From the NCBI RefSeq assembly GCF_030682515.1, contig NZ_JAUXOD010000116.1, positions 42,276 through 106,275 of the forward strand: DNA of 64,000 nt, given 5' to 3'. The stretch comes from Hoeflea sp. Its GTDB lineage: Bacteria; Pseudomonadota; Alphaproteobacteria; Rhizobiales; Rhizobiaceae. The stretch's first letter is position 1, and each line of letters begins with the position of its first letter. Below the pieces are notes generated by a model. The model searched no databases. It saw only the letters and a program-made list of their open reading frames with translations, and was not told the DNA's origin. Below are positions 45,421-54,600 of the stretch, one piece after another. The translations under genes were made by a program, and so were the position numbers.

Positions 45421-46518
45421 TCAGCGGTCCAGAATGGCGCGAACCTCGACCAGATTCGAGCGGAACCGCAGCACATAGAACCCCATGGTCGCCAGATGCG
45501 TCGGCATGATCCATCCGCTTTCATTGCCGTTGGAGATGATCGCGGGCTGGATTCTCAGAGCGGCAGCCAATTGCGTGTCAATCGAATCCCACAACTGGCC
45601 GAGATTGCGCTGGACCACGACATCACGGAAATCCTCACGCGTCGCCTTCAGGATGCCGTAGTAGCCGTAGAGCTGGCCATAGGCGAACCAGAACCTGTCG
45701 TCCGCGCGGGTGTCGAACCAGCCGGCATTGAAGTTCTCCGAACGGTCGCGCAGGATCGCCGATGTCGATCCGACATCAGAAGCGATCCTGTCGAGGAACT
45801 GCACAAGATTGTCGGCGCGGGCGTCATAGGTCGCCTCGCATTTGGAAAGCCGGTCATTGAATGTAGCCAAGTCCTTGATCGCGGAGCGGTAGAATGACGG
45901 CGTCGGCGTCTTGGGTCCGAACGGATTGATGCCGAAATACCAGGTGTATTCGTCAAACTGCAGCGAGCCGCGCGCATCCTGCAGATTGCCGTCGACCTGG
46001 CTTGTGCCGCGCACGCGCCCGAGCGTATCGACGAACTCGACCGTGGTGCGGCGGATGGCCTGGTTCACGCCCCGTTGGAACGCGGCCTTGTTGTCGAAGA
46101 ACGGCGTATGATTCCACTCGATGCCGAAGAAACCGGCCTTGTGCAGGATCATCGACGAGATCCAGGCATTCTGGTTGACGTTGAAATCGATCAGGTCCGC
46201 GGTCACTGACACCATCGCCGAGGGCGCGCAGGTTCCGTCGGCCTGCTGGGCCCCTGGCGTGGCGGCATAGGCTTCGCGTTTGGCGGGATAATCGACGTCG
46301 AAATTTGTCCAGACCTGGGTCTGCCAGAAGAAATAGCCGTACAGCCCGACGAAGATCAGCAGCATCCCGCCGACAACGGCCTTGAGGATGAACCCCCGGC
46401 GCCGGTACCAGCCGGCAGCAGTGACGAAAGGCCAGAGGATGGCGGCGACGACCATGCCGAACCCGCGTCCGATGGCGTTGAAGATGCGCTCGAAAAAGGC
46501 AATCACCGGGTCAAGCAT
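45421..46518 (-). CDS. DUF2333 membrane protein
   Basis: A 365-residue protein. One clear membrane helix near residues 45-66 (FILKAVVGGMLLIFVGLYGYFFW) and a weaker one near 18-35; the rest is soluble and probably periplasmic (WTNFDVDYPAKREAYA, FFGIEWNHTPFFDNKAAFQRGVNQAIRRT, YLNETN-type helices). This matches DUF2333, whose function is unknown. It overlaps the upstream gene by 8 nt and ends the five-gene unit starting at 52042. Confidence 0.8.
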   Translation of the reverse strand: MLDPVIAFFERIFNAIGRGFGMVVAAILWPFVTAAGWYRRRGFILKAVVGGMLLIFVGLYGYFFWQTQVWTNFDVDYPAKREAYAATPGAQQADGTCAPSAMVSVTADLIDFNVNQNAWISSMILHKAGFFGIEWNHTPFFDNKAAFQRGVNQAIRRTTVEFVDTLGRVRGTSQVDGNLQDARGSLQFDEYTWYFGINPFGPKTPTPSFYRSAIKDLATFNDRLSKCEATYDARADNLVQFLDRIASDVGSTSAILRDRSENFNAGWFDTRADDRFWFAYGQLYGYYGILKATREDFRDVVVQRNLGQLWDSIDTQLAAALRIQPAIISNGNESGWIMPTHLATMGFYVLRFRSNLVEVRAILDR

Positions 46519-47812
46519 CTTCTTGGTATCCTTCTAGTCCGTAAAGCCGCGACCTTAGCGCCGACTTGTTGTTCAGATAGGTGGTTCCGAGCACATTCAC
46601 AACATGGGCACGGTAGCTTTCGGAATAGTCATTATAGGAATTGTAAAACCCCTGCTTGTCAAAGACGAAGCGGGTGACGAAATCGAACGGCGACAGGCGC
46701 GCCAGAAGGCGGTTGATCAGCCATTGGTCCGGATGATCCGGTGCCGCGCGACAGAGCATCAGCCGGCGGTCGGCCCTGACTTCACGCATTTTCACCTGCC
46801 CGGTGGCGGTGACCTCGCGCAGCGCCTCCTGAAGGAAGGTGTAGATCCCTTCCTCGGCGATCAGCGCCGCGTTGCGATGCATCCAGGTCTGCAGGAACAC
46901 CCTGTCGGCGCCGGCGAGATCGACCGAAGGGTCGGTGCGGCCGATCAGGTCGGCGATCGCCATTTCGGCGCGATGGACGAAAAAGCCGGAGGGCTCCACC
47001 CAGGAGGCGCGCGGCAACTGCAGCCTGTCGGATTTCGACAGATACTCGAAGATGCGGGCGTGATCGGAAATGTCGATATAGCTCACTTCCCAGGGGCGCG
47101 ACCGCCTGAACCCCGGCGCGGCATGGTCGCAGATCACGGTCGTGGTGCGGTCGTCGCGGAAGATGAACACCCCGCCGAAATGATTGGCCCAGTAGGACCG
47201 GTGGGCGAACACAAGCTGGTCCGGCACCAGCGCGTTCTGCCTGATGTCGCCGGTCTCGCGCGCGAGCTCGACCATCCGCGTGAGCATGGTGTCGTCGCGC
47301 CAGCCGTTCTTCGAGGTCTGCAGACGGTCCACCAGCTCACGCAGTTCGGTGGCCTTTCCCAGCATGTTTTCCGCCGACATCACCCGGAAGCGCACCTCGT
47401 CGATCGACAGCAGGTCCTCGACCCCGGTGACAACGTCGACCGGCTCCTCGATCTCGCCATAGAGCGCATCCTTGATCGTCACTGCGGAGACGGCACGGCG
47501 GTTGCCGTCGAAGAACTCGTGCATCAGCCCGGCGGTGTTGGAAAACTGGGTGTGCACCACCGGCAGGCTCTCCTGCTCCGGCGTCAGGATGACGAAGCGG
47601 CGGTTGACGCCGTTGGGATCGAGATACTGGACATCGCCCAGCTCCTGGGCGATCTCGGGCGAAAACCCGGTCATGTCGATGCGAAACGAGGCGAGCTTGG
47701 TTTCAGGCAGACCGAAGGCCTTGAGCGCCTTGTTGTAGCGCGCGACCAGATGCGGCTCGGCGATGGTCAAGAGCCGGCCGTAGATCAGTTCGTTTTCGAT
47801 GAGCCGTTTCAT
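46511..47812 (-). CDS. DUF6638-like protein
   Basis: A 433-residue soluble protein with no membrane helix and no recognised catalytic motif. It begins MKRLIENELIYGRLLTIAEPHLVARYNKALKAFGL and contains EFFDGNRRAVSAVTIKDALYG and FIFRDDRTTTVICDHAAPGF. I associate it with DUF6638 from its setting; that link is not certain. It overlaps the AAA gene by 4 nt and the DUF2333 gene by 8 nt. Confidence 0.7.
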   Translation of the reverse strand: MKRLIENELIYGRLLTIAEPHLVARYNKALKAFGLPETKLASFRIDMTGFSPEIAQELGDVQYLDPNGVNRRFVILTPEQESLPVVHTQFSNTAGLMHEFFDGNRRAVSAVTIKDALYGEIEEPVDVVTGVEDLLSIDEVRFRVMSAENMLGKATELRELVDRLQTSKNGWRDDTMLTRMVELARETGDIRQNALVPDQLVFAHRSYWANHFGGVFIFRDDRTTTVICDHAAPGFRRSRPWEVSYIDISDHARIFEYLSKSDRLQLPRASWVEPSGFFVHRAEMAIADLIGRTDPSVDLAGADRVFLQTWMHRNAALIAEEGIYTFLQEALREVTATGQVKMREVRADRRLMLCRAAPDHPDQWLINRLLARLSPFDFVTRFVFDKQGFYNSYNDYSESYRAHVVNVLGTTYLNNKSALRSRLYGLEGYQEDA

Positions 47813-49725
47813 GGCTGCCAGCGCCCGTCCCGCTTCAGGCTTTCTATCTCACGGATCGCGCGCTCGCGCTGGCGTTCGCGGCGGATGATATCGTCGACCG
47901 CCGTCGCGTCCGAGCGGTCGGTGTAGCGGAACTCGGAATCGGCGTAGCGGTTGATCTCCTGCAGCACCATCTCGATGGTGAACGGCTTGCGCAGTTCCGA
48001 GATCATGGCGACCTTCTCGTCATAGGGCCTGTGCAGGAACGTGCCCGCGGTCTCGAACCACTCGGCCGGCAGGTCGATGTCCATCGCCCGCATCTTGATC
48101 GCGTCGGTGACGTTCTTGATCGCCCGGCCGGTGAACCGTGGCTCGGCGAGCTTGATCCGGTGCAGATAGGCGCCGATGTCGGCGATGGTCGTGACCTTGC
48201 CGTGCTCGGCCTCGAACCGCTCCCAGACCGCAAGCAGCCCCTCCTCTTGCGGCAGGTCATGGCCGTCATAGGACCGCGCCACGGCCTTCTTGATTTCCTG
48301 GCTGGCGAACAGGTCATGCGAGCCGAGCGGGATCGCATGGTTCTTGCCCGCCAGCAGCGCAAAGATGTCGATGTAATCGTCGAGCGACTGCGGCCCGTCG
48401 ACGAGCCAGCGCGCGCCGGCGCGTTGCCTGAGCGCATCGTCGACATTCTCGGGATAATTGGAGAACATGCCGAAGCTGCAATTGCCGCGCACCACGGTCG
48501 AGGCGCCGGCGAAAGCCTCCATCAGCACGGCTGTGACTTCCTGCTGGCCGGCCGAGGCGCGGTCGTCGGAGCGCTTGGCGGCGACCTGGTCGATGTCGTC
48601 GATGGTGCCGAAGCCGATGGCGCGGGGGTTGAGCACATTGTCGACAAAGGCCTTGCAGTTCTGCCCCGACTTGCCCTGGTAGGAGGAGATCTGGTCGACG
48701 CCGAAATTCTCGTAGTGGAACGGGTAGCCCGCAACCTCGCAGTAGTCGTTGATCATGCCGGCGAGCATCTGGATCAGGATGGTCTTGCCGGTGCCCGGCG
48801 CGCCATCGCCGATGAAGGTGAAGAGGAAGCCGCCCAGTTCGACGAACGGGTTGAGCTGCCGGTCGAAATCATAGGCCACGATCATCCGCGCGAGCCGCAT
48901 CGCCTGATGCTTGGCCAGATGATTGCCGATGATCTCGCCCGGCTTCTTGAAGCTCATCGCCAGCGGCTTGCGGCGCTGCCCGGGCGCCACGTCGAACCCG
49001 TCGAGCGTGAAATTGTCGTTTTCCAGCCTCAGATGCGAATGCGCGAACGCGCTCAGCGCCTCGAACCGGGCGCGCCTTGTGATCAGGGCCTCGATGGCGA
49101 CCCGCGCCAGCGCCCGGGCCCGCGACGTCATGGCAACCTCGTCCGGCGCGCCGGCGATCGCCTCGTCAAGGGCGGCGACCAGGGATTTCAGCGCATCCTG
49201 CGGCGTGTCGAACTGGAAGTCCGGCTCCTCGGTGTCGTTGGCAGGCTCGCTCTCGCCGTCGAGTGTCTGCAGCAGATAGGCCGCGAGCGTGAAGGCCGCC
49301 ACATAGGCCGAGGCCTGAAGCAGCCGCTTGAACCGCTCCGCCTCCTCGCCCTGCAGGGGGGCGCCCGCATTGCGCGCCTGCAGGCTTTCCAGATCGGTCT
49401 GCCGGCCAAACATCTCGCCCACCGCAAGCGCCACGGCAATGCCGCGTCTGGTCCGGTAGAGCAGCGTGTGCTGCGGGATCGACAGCATCGGATCGTTCGT
49501 GCGGACGGACTGGATGGTCTTGGCGAGTTCGACCTCGCGGGTCCGTCGCAGCCCGCCGGTCGCCACCGTGGAGACGAACCGCCGGTTGGTGCCCGCAAGC
49601 GGTGTCGACGAGGTGCCGTCCTGCTTGGTCAGCACGATGACCCTGGTCACCATGCCCTGCGCCAGTCCCTGGTGGCGGGCGATGTCTTCCTCGGAAATCG
49701 TGGTCAGGCCGGTTGTCTGGCTCAT
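47809..49725 (-). CDS. AAA+ ATPase of the coiled-coil/DUF2333 cluster
   Basis: A 638-residue AAA ATPase. Walker A is GDGAPGTGKT near residue 308, Walker B TIDDIDQVA near 373, sensor region FGMFSNYPENVDDALRQRAGARW with a possible arginine finger near 435. The N-terminal ~300 residues are helical, with a hydrophobic stretch SAYVAAFTLAAYLLQTL near 140. ATG 49725 follows GAGG and starts 4 nt after the previous gene; the next gene overlaps by 4 nt. Probable remodelling ATPase of an envelope-linked complex. Confidence 0.8.
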   Translation of the reverse strand: MSQTTGLTTISEEDIARHQGLAQGMVTRVIVLTKQDGTSSTPLAGTNRRFVSTVATGGLRRTREVELAKTIQSVRTNDPMLSIPQHTLLYRTRRGIAVALAVGEMFGRQTDLESLQARNAGAPLQGEEAERFKRLLQASAYVAAFTLAAYLLQTLDGESEPANDTEEPDFQFDTPQDALKSLVAALDEAIAGAPDEVAMTSRARALARVAIEALITRRARFEALSAFAHSHLRLENDNFTLDGFDVAPGQRRKPLAMSFKKPGEIIGNHLAKHQAMRLARMIVAYDFDRQLNPFVELGGFLFTFIGDGAPGTGKTILIQMLAGMINDYCEVAGYPFHYENFGVDQISSYQGKSGQNCKAFVDNVLNPRAIGFGTIDDIDQVAAKRSDDRASAGQQEVTAVLMEAFAGASTVVRGNCSFGMFSNYPENVDDALRQRAGARWLVDGPQSLDDYIDIFALLAGKNHAIPLGSHDLFASQEIKKAVARSYDGHDLPQEEGLLAVWERFEAEHGKVTTIADIGAYLHRIKLAEPRFTGRAIKNVTDAIKMRAMDIDLPAEWFETAGTFLHRPYDEKVAMISELRKPFTIEMVLQEINRYADSEFRYTDRSDATAVDDIIRRERQRERAIREIESLKRDGRWQP

Positions 49726-49729
49726 GGGT

Positions 49730-50872
49730 TCATACCTCGCTGATGACCTGGTTGCCCGAGATGACATGCACCGTGAAGCCCGAGAAGATGCTCTCCGCCT
49801 CACCGGAGGCATAGAGCGCCTGGTAGGCGTCATGCGGCACCAGCGCGTGCTTCTGGTAGGCGCTCACGCCCTGGCGGGCGGCTTCCAGGTCGTCGGTCTC
49901 GATGTGGAAGATGTCGCGCGCCGGTTCCGAACTCCACAGCCCGCGCCTGGCGGGACGCTCGGACTTGGAGAACACTTCCTGCAGCGTCCAGGTCAGGAGC
50001 CAGGCGTTCTCGTCCTTGCGCACCTTCGACAGGATCGTCGAGATGCGGTCGCTGTTGTCGGTCACCCCGGCCGAATAGAACGGCCCCAGCACGAAGCGCC
50101 GCAACTGCTTGGGGTGCAGGAACTCGAAATCCGCGTCGATGTTCTGGGCGATCGTCGCCGGCGACAGCGAATAGGCCCCGTTCTTTTCCACCGAGGCGTC
50201 GAAGGCGCGGGCGAATTCGGGATTGAGCAGCCCGCCCACCGGCAGCGGAACCTCGACATCGGGATTGAGCTTGCCGTCCTTGACCAGCATCCGGGCGATG
50301 CCTTCGCTCGAATCCTCGATCGTCGCCATGTAGACCATCGGCAGCGTCTGGACGCCGTCGAACACGCCCCAGTGCACCACATAGAAGGGCCGGCCGTTCT
50401 TCGGGTTGATCGACACGCGAATGGTCTCGGGCAGGATGAAGGGCGCAAACAGCGCGTCCTTGCCGATTTCCTCGAGATAGAGCCGTTCGGCGATCTGCTC
50501 CTGCAGGGCCTCGGGAAACGCCTTGTGGCGCAAGATGAAATCGGCCATCTCCGCCTTCAGCGTGTCGACATCCGGGATCGCTGCCAGCCGTTCCGAAGCC
50601 GTCGCCCTGTCGTTCTCGAGCGTCAGCACGTTCTGGTAGACCGGAAAGCCGCTGTCGGCCCGACTGATCCGGAACCGCTCGATGAAGCCCACCCGGTGCT
50701 CCCAGGCCAGGAACGTCGCCTCCAGCCGGTCGACATAGGGAACGATCACCTGCCCGACGAGGCCATGGGCATAGAGCGGCGACTTGTCGTCGGCGAGATA
50801 GACGCGCAAGCCTTTCAACGCCGCCTGCATCGAGCGGAAATAGGCGCCGGCGGCTCCGGTGTCAGCACGCAT
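49730..50872 (-). CDS. Hypothetical protein of the AAA-ATPase cluster
   Basis: A 380-residue soluble protein I do not recognise. Helical N-terminus (AYFRSMQAALKGLRVYLADDKSPLYAHG), a middle with NPKNGRPFYVVHWGVFDGVQTLPMVYMATIEDSSEG, and a C-terminus ending VISGNQVISEV. No catalytic motif or membrane helix was seen. It is between the coiled-coil gene (81-bp gap) and the AAA ATPase (4-nt gap), which makes a shared function likely. Confidence 0.75.
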   Translation of the reverse strand: MRADTGAAGAYFRSMQAALKGLRVYLADDKSPLYAHGLVGQVIVPYVDRLEATFLAWEHRVGFIERFRISRADSGFPVYQNVLTLENDRATASERLAAIPDVDTLKAEMADFILRHKAFPEALQEQIAERLYLEEIGKDALFAPFILPETIRVSINPKNGRPFYVVHWGVFDGVQTLPMVYMATIEDSSEGIARMLVKDGKLNPDVEVPLPVGGLLNPEFARAFDASVEKNGAYSLSPATIAQNIDADFEFLHPKQLRRFVLGPFYSAGVTDNSDRISTILSKVRKDENAWLLTWTLQEVFSKSERPARRGLWSSEPARDIFHIETDDLEAARQGVSAYQKHALVPHDAYQALYASGEAESIFSGFTVHVISGNQVISEV

Positions 50873-50953
50873 GGCCGCACCTCGATCTCATCGCGGCTGG
50901 ATACATGCGCATCGGATCATCCAAGAACCGGTCCCCACTTTTGGTCCGATGCA

Positions 50954-52042
50954 CTATGGTTTGACGTAATTGGCGGAGTTGTGCTTCTCCAGGACCTCTG
51001 CGAACCGCCGGGCGAAGGCGTCGTCGGCAAGCTTCTTGCGGCGCTGGATGTCCTGGGTCGACAGCATGTTCTTCTCATGCATCTCCAGGAGATCGCCGAT
51101 GTGCTTCTGCGCGGCGGCGCCGATGCCGGCCATGGTCTCTTCCGCGGCGGTGTCCACCCGGCTGCCCAGCGTGTTGATCTTGTGCGCCACGTCCTGCTGG
51201 GCGGCGGTCTTGAGCGAATCCTCGAGCGCCTTGTACAGGACAATGCGCTGTTCGGTGTCGATGGTCAGCTTGTTGATCAGCGTGTTCTGAGCCGCGATCT
51301 GGTTGTTGAGCGAATCCACGAAGGTCTGGAACATCGAGGTGTAGCGCTCGAGCGTCTGGCTTTCGGCGAGGAGTTCCTGCTCCTTGGCCTGGCGTTCATT
51401 GTACTCGGTGGCAAGCTTCGAGCGCTCGCTTTCGAGGTGGGTGCGGGTCATCTGGTCGGTCGACGCGGCGATCTGGTTCTCGATGTCCATCAGCAGCGGG
51501 TTGAGCTCCTCGATCCGCTTCTGCGTGGCCTCGAGATTGCCCATGGTCACCTTGCGCCGTTCGATCACCTTGATGAGGCTCGCCTCCGAGGTCTTGTAGC
51601 GGGCGTCGAGAATGTCCTTCTGGTCCTTGAGGATGCCGGTGATGGTGTCCGACTTCTTCAGAAGCTCCTGCAGGTTGCCCGACAGTGACATGTTGCGCAC
51701 GCGGTCCGAGCGCATCCGCTGCGCCCGCGCCTTGGAGAACATCCCCACGAAGCTCTCCATGCCGGAGAAGCCCTTCATGCTCTCGAATTCCGAGCCGAAT
51801 ACATTGGTCGCGTCCTCAAGCCCGATGATCAGGTCGGCGATGTTGGTCTCCATCATCCGCTGCTGGCGCAGCACGTCCTGGATGCGGGCATTCTCGATGT
51901 CGAATTGCGGATCGCCAAGCTCGGCGTCGGCCTCGGACAGTTTTTCCAGCACGACGCCGGAGGCCTCGATCTTGGAGCGCATCTCCTCGACAACCGAGCG
52001 GGTCTTTGCGATTTCAGCGTCTAAACTCTTGATATCAGCCAT
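50954..52042 (-). CDS. Long coiled-coil protein of the AAA-ATPase cluster
   Basis: A 362-residue, almost entirely helical protein. Coiled-coil heptads run from LDAEIAKTRSVVEEMRSKIE to near residue 60, then through VIERRKVTMGNLEATQKRIEELNPLL and ESERSKLATEYNERQAKEQELLAESQ (about 165-235). A Gly/Phe/Met-rich break lies at ESMKGFSGMESFVGMFSKA. No signal peptide. Shape and neighbours recall TelA-like or filament-forming partners of ATPases, but I see no firm homology. ATG 52042 starts the first gene of the cluster. Confidence 0.75.
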   Translation of the reverse strand: MADIKSLDAEIAKTRSVVEEMRSKIEASGVVLEKLSEADAELGDPQFDIENARIQDVLRQQRMMETNIADLIIGLEDATNVFGSEFESMKGFSGMESFVGMFSKARAQRMRSDRVRNMSLSGNLQELLKKSDTITGILKDQKDILDARYKTSEASLIKVIERRKVTMGNLEATQKRIEELNPLLMDIENQIAASTDQMTRTHLESERSKLATEYNERQAKEQELLAESQTLERYTSMFQTFVDSLNNQIAAQNTLINKLTIDTEQRIVLYKALEDSLKTAAQQDVAHKINTLGSRVDTAAEETMAGIGAAAQKHIGDLLEMHEKNMLSTQDIQRRKKLADDAFARRFAEVLEKHNSANYVKP

Positions 52043-52183
52043 GTCCGGAATTCCCCGTTTTGACGCGCCCTGAAACCGGCGCCACTTGATCTTCCGGTCA
52101 ACCCGGACCCCTTGGAATGTTTGTAGCACCGGTTGACCCGTCCGCAAACATCCTGCCGAGCAAACGTAGGGACGATGCAGCCC

Positions 52184-52213
52184 AAAAAAAAGGCCGTCCC
52201 CGAAGGAACGGCC
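52184..52213 (-). terminator. Intrinsic terminator of the cytochrome c gene
   Basis: On the minus strand GGCCGTTCC, loop TTCG, GGGACGGCC, then eight T. It lies 26 bp past the cytochrome stop and upstream of the coiled-coil gene, so it separates the two transcripts. Confidence 0.85.
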
Positions 52214-52238
52214 CCGTATCTGCTGGCTCGGCCAAAAC

Positions 52239-52637
52239 TTACTTGGCGGCGGCCGGATCCTTGAGATAGGCGATCACGTTGGCCAGATCCTCGTCCTTCT
52301 TGAGGCCGGCGAAGACCATCTTGGTGCCCTTGACCACGCCCTTGGGGTCCTTGAGATAGGCCGCCAGGGCTTCCTCGGTCCAGGTTGGAACTGTCGCCGC
52401 ATACTCGGTCATCGGCTTGGAGTATTTGAATCCTTCGATCGAAGCCACCGGACGATCGACGATGTCCATCAGGTGCGGCCCGACCTTGTTCTTGGCTTCA
52501 TCGGCCACGTGGCAGGCGGCGCACTTCTTGAAGACTGCAGCGCCGGCAACAGCGTCGCCTTCAGCGAAAGCCGCGGTAGGAGCAGAAAGGCCAGCCGCAA
52601 TGACGGCGCCAAACAACATTGAAATGGATATGCGCAT
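52239..52637 (-). CDS. Class I cytochrome c (c2/c550 type)
   Basis: A 132-residue exported cytochrome. Signal peptide SMLFGAVIAAGLSAPTAAFAEG, haem motif CAACH near residue 40, and axial Met in GTKMVFAGL near 107. The pattern VGPHLMDIVDRPVAS is typical of c2-like cytochromes in alphaproteobacteria. It carries electrons between the bc1 complex and an oxidase. ATG 52637 was chosen because it begins the signal peptide. Confidence 0.9.
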   Translation of the reverse strand: MRISISMLFGAVIAAGLSAPTAAFAEGDAVAGAAVFKKCAACHVADEAKNKVGPHLMDIVDRPVASIEGFKYSKPMTEYAATVPTWTEEALAAYLKDPKGVVKGTKMVFAGLKKDEDLANVIAYLKDPAAAK

Positions 52638-52764
52638 AAACAGTCTCCGTTCGCTTTTGCAGATGGTCAGAGTTATAGCGCGCACGTGGTCAAGGGCAAT
52701 GCGCAGTTCGTAGGCAACTGACCACCATTTAGTCCCAAAAAACCGATAAGTGGTCAATATGGCG

Positions 52765-53355
52765 TTAGTTTGTTGCGTCAGGGTTTACAACGTCGTCCCA
52801 GTGACGGCGACAATAAGACACATATCTTTCATTGCCGCCGACTTCGATCTGGGCGCCCTCGCGGATCACCTGGCCATGGTCGTCCATGCGCACCACCATC
52901 GTCGCCTTGCGTCCGCAATGGCAGATCGTCCGCACCTCCCTGAGTTCGTCGGCAATGGCGAGCAGCGCCTGGGAGCCGGGAAACAGCTGGCCGCGGAAAT
53001 CGGTGCGCAATCCGTAGGCCATCACAGGGATCGACAGACGGTCGGCGACCCGCGCCAGTTGCCAGACCTGCGCCTCGGTGAGGAATTGCGCCTCGTCGAC
53101 AAAGGCGCAGGCGATCTCGCTCTCGGCCTGTTGGGCGCGCAGCGATTCAAACAGGTCATCTTCCGGGCGGAACGGGATCGCCTCGCAATCGAGCCCGATC
53201 CGCGAGGCGATGCGTCCCACGCCGCCCCGGTCGTCGAAGGCGGCGATGAACAACACCGTCCGCATGCCGCGTTCCCGATAGTTGTAGGAGGCCTGCAGCA
53301 GGAGCGTGGACTTGCCCGCATTCATCGTCGAATAGCTGAAATACAGCTTTGCCAA
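52765..53355 (-). CDS. tdk: Thymidine kinase
   Basis: A 196-residue type II thymidine kinase: P-loop YSTMNAGKSTLLL near residue 10, Walker-B-type DEAQFL near 88, the lasso region and two zinc pairs (CHCGRKA near 145 and YCRRHW near 183). It phosphorylates thymidine for salvage. The length is standard. It is separated from the neighbouring cytochrome by 127 bp and is divergent from choX. Confidence 0.95.
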   Translation of the reverse strand: MAKLYFSYSTMNAGKSTLLLQASYNYRERGMRTVLFIAAFDDRGGVGRIASRIGLDCEAIPFRPEDDLFESLRAQQAESEIACAFVDEAQFLTEAQVWQLARVADRLSIPVMAYGLRTDFRGQLFPGSQALLAIADELREVRTICHCGRKATMVVRMDDHGQVIREGAQIEVGGNERYVSYCRRHWDDVVNPDATN

Positions 53356-53599
53356 GACCGATCTCCGCTCTTCACCCGGGCTCCTGCTCCGCCGCCTGGC
53401 GGGCGCGGACAGTCCGGGACGGCTTTCCGGCCGCTCATTAACGTGTATCTATTGCCAAGCGGGACCGACAAACTCCAGCCCCGCTGTGCCGCTTTCAACA
53501 GCCGTTTTCGCATGCGCCGCATTTTTTGACGGCTTTGCGGCTTGAGTTCACCGTCCAGAGGTGGTTGTTTCTGCTATCGGAACACGGGAGATACCGACA

Positions 53600-54529
53600 A
53601 TGACAAGAAGACTGACACTCGCATTCGCGGCAATTCTGTTCGCCGGAACCGCAACCGCCCAGGCCCAGGATCCGGAATCCTGCAAGACCGTTCGCTTCGC
53701 CGATGTCGGCTGGACGGACATTCAGGCCACCACCGCCGTGGCCGGCGTCCTCCTGGACGCGCTCGGCTATACCCAGGACGTCCAGGTGCTCAGCGTGCCG
53801 GTCACCTACCAGTCGCTCAAGAACAAGGACATGGATGTCTTCCTCGGCAACTGGATGCCGTCGATGGCAGCCGACGTTCAACCTTTCCTCGATGATGGTT
53901 CGGTCGAGACCATTGCCCAGAACCTCGACGGCGCCGGCTATGGCCTCGTGGTGCCGGCCTATGCAGCCGAAGGCGGCGTCAAGAGCTTGAGCGACATCGG
54001 CAAGTTCAAGGACAAGTTCGACGGCAAGATCTACGGCATCGAGCCCGGCAATGACGGCAACCGCATCGTGCTCGAGATGATTGCCGATCCGGCCAACGGC
54101 CTCGACGGCTTCGAACTGGTCGAAAGCTCGGAAGCCGGCATGCTGTCGCAGGCCGAAAAGGCGATCAAGAACAAGGAATGGATCGCCTTCCTCGGCTGGA
54201 CCCCGCATCCGGTGATGGGCGAGATGCCGATCGCCTATCTTGATGGCATGGGCGATTCCGGTTTTGGTGCCGCCACCGTGCACACAAACGTGCGCGCCGG
54301 CTTCACCACCGAATGCCCGAACGTCGGAACGCTGGTCAAGAACCTGTCCTTCTCGCTGTCGATGGAAAACCAGATCATGGACGCGATCCTGAAGGGCGAA
54401 GACGCCAACGCGGCCGGACTGGCCTGGCTCAAGGCCAATCCCGATGCCGCCACGCCCTGGCTTGCAGGCGTGACCACCTTCGATGGCGGCGATGCCGCCG
54501 CCGCCGTGGCCGCCAAGCTCGGCAGTTAA
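53600..54529 (+). CDS. choX: Choline ABC transporter, substrate-binding protein
   Basis: A 309-residue periplasmic protein. Signal peptide LAFAAILFAGTATAQAQD, then FADVGWTDIQATTAVAGVLLDALGY and DVFLGNWMPSMAADVQPFL, the aromatic Trp box typical of choline/betaine binding proteins (OpuAC fold). By family it delivers choline to the membrane partner encoded next. ATG 53600 has GGGAGAT upstream. First gene of choXWV. Confidence 0.92.
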   Translation: MTRRLTLAFAAILFAGTATAQAQDPESCKTVRFADVGWTDIQATTAVAGVLLDALGYTQDVQVLSVPVTYQSLKNKDMDVFLGNWMPSMAADVQPFLDDGSVETIAQNLDGAGYGLVVPAYAAEGGVKSLSDIGKFKDKFDGKIYGIEPGNDGNRIVLEMIADPANGLDGFELVESSEAGMLSQAEKAIKNKEWIAFLGWTPHPVMGEMPIAYLDGMGDSGFGAATVHTNVRAGFTTECPNVGTLVKNLSFSLSMENQIMDAILKGEDANAAGLAWLKANPDAATPWLAGVTTFDGGDAAAAVAAKLGS

Positions 54530-54600
54530 GACCAAGCACACCGGCCCGGAGCCGCAGGACGCGGCTCCGGGCCGGCACTTCTGTCGGGGGACAACAGCAC

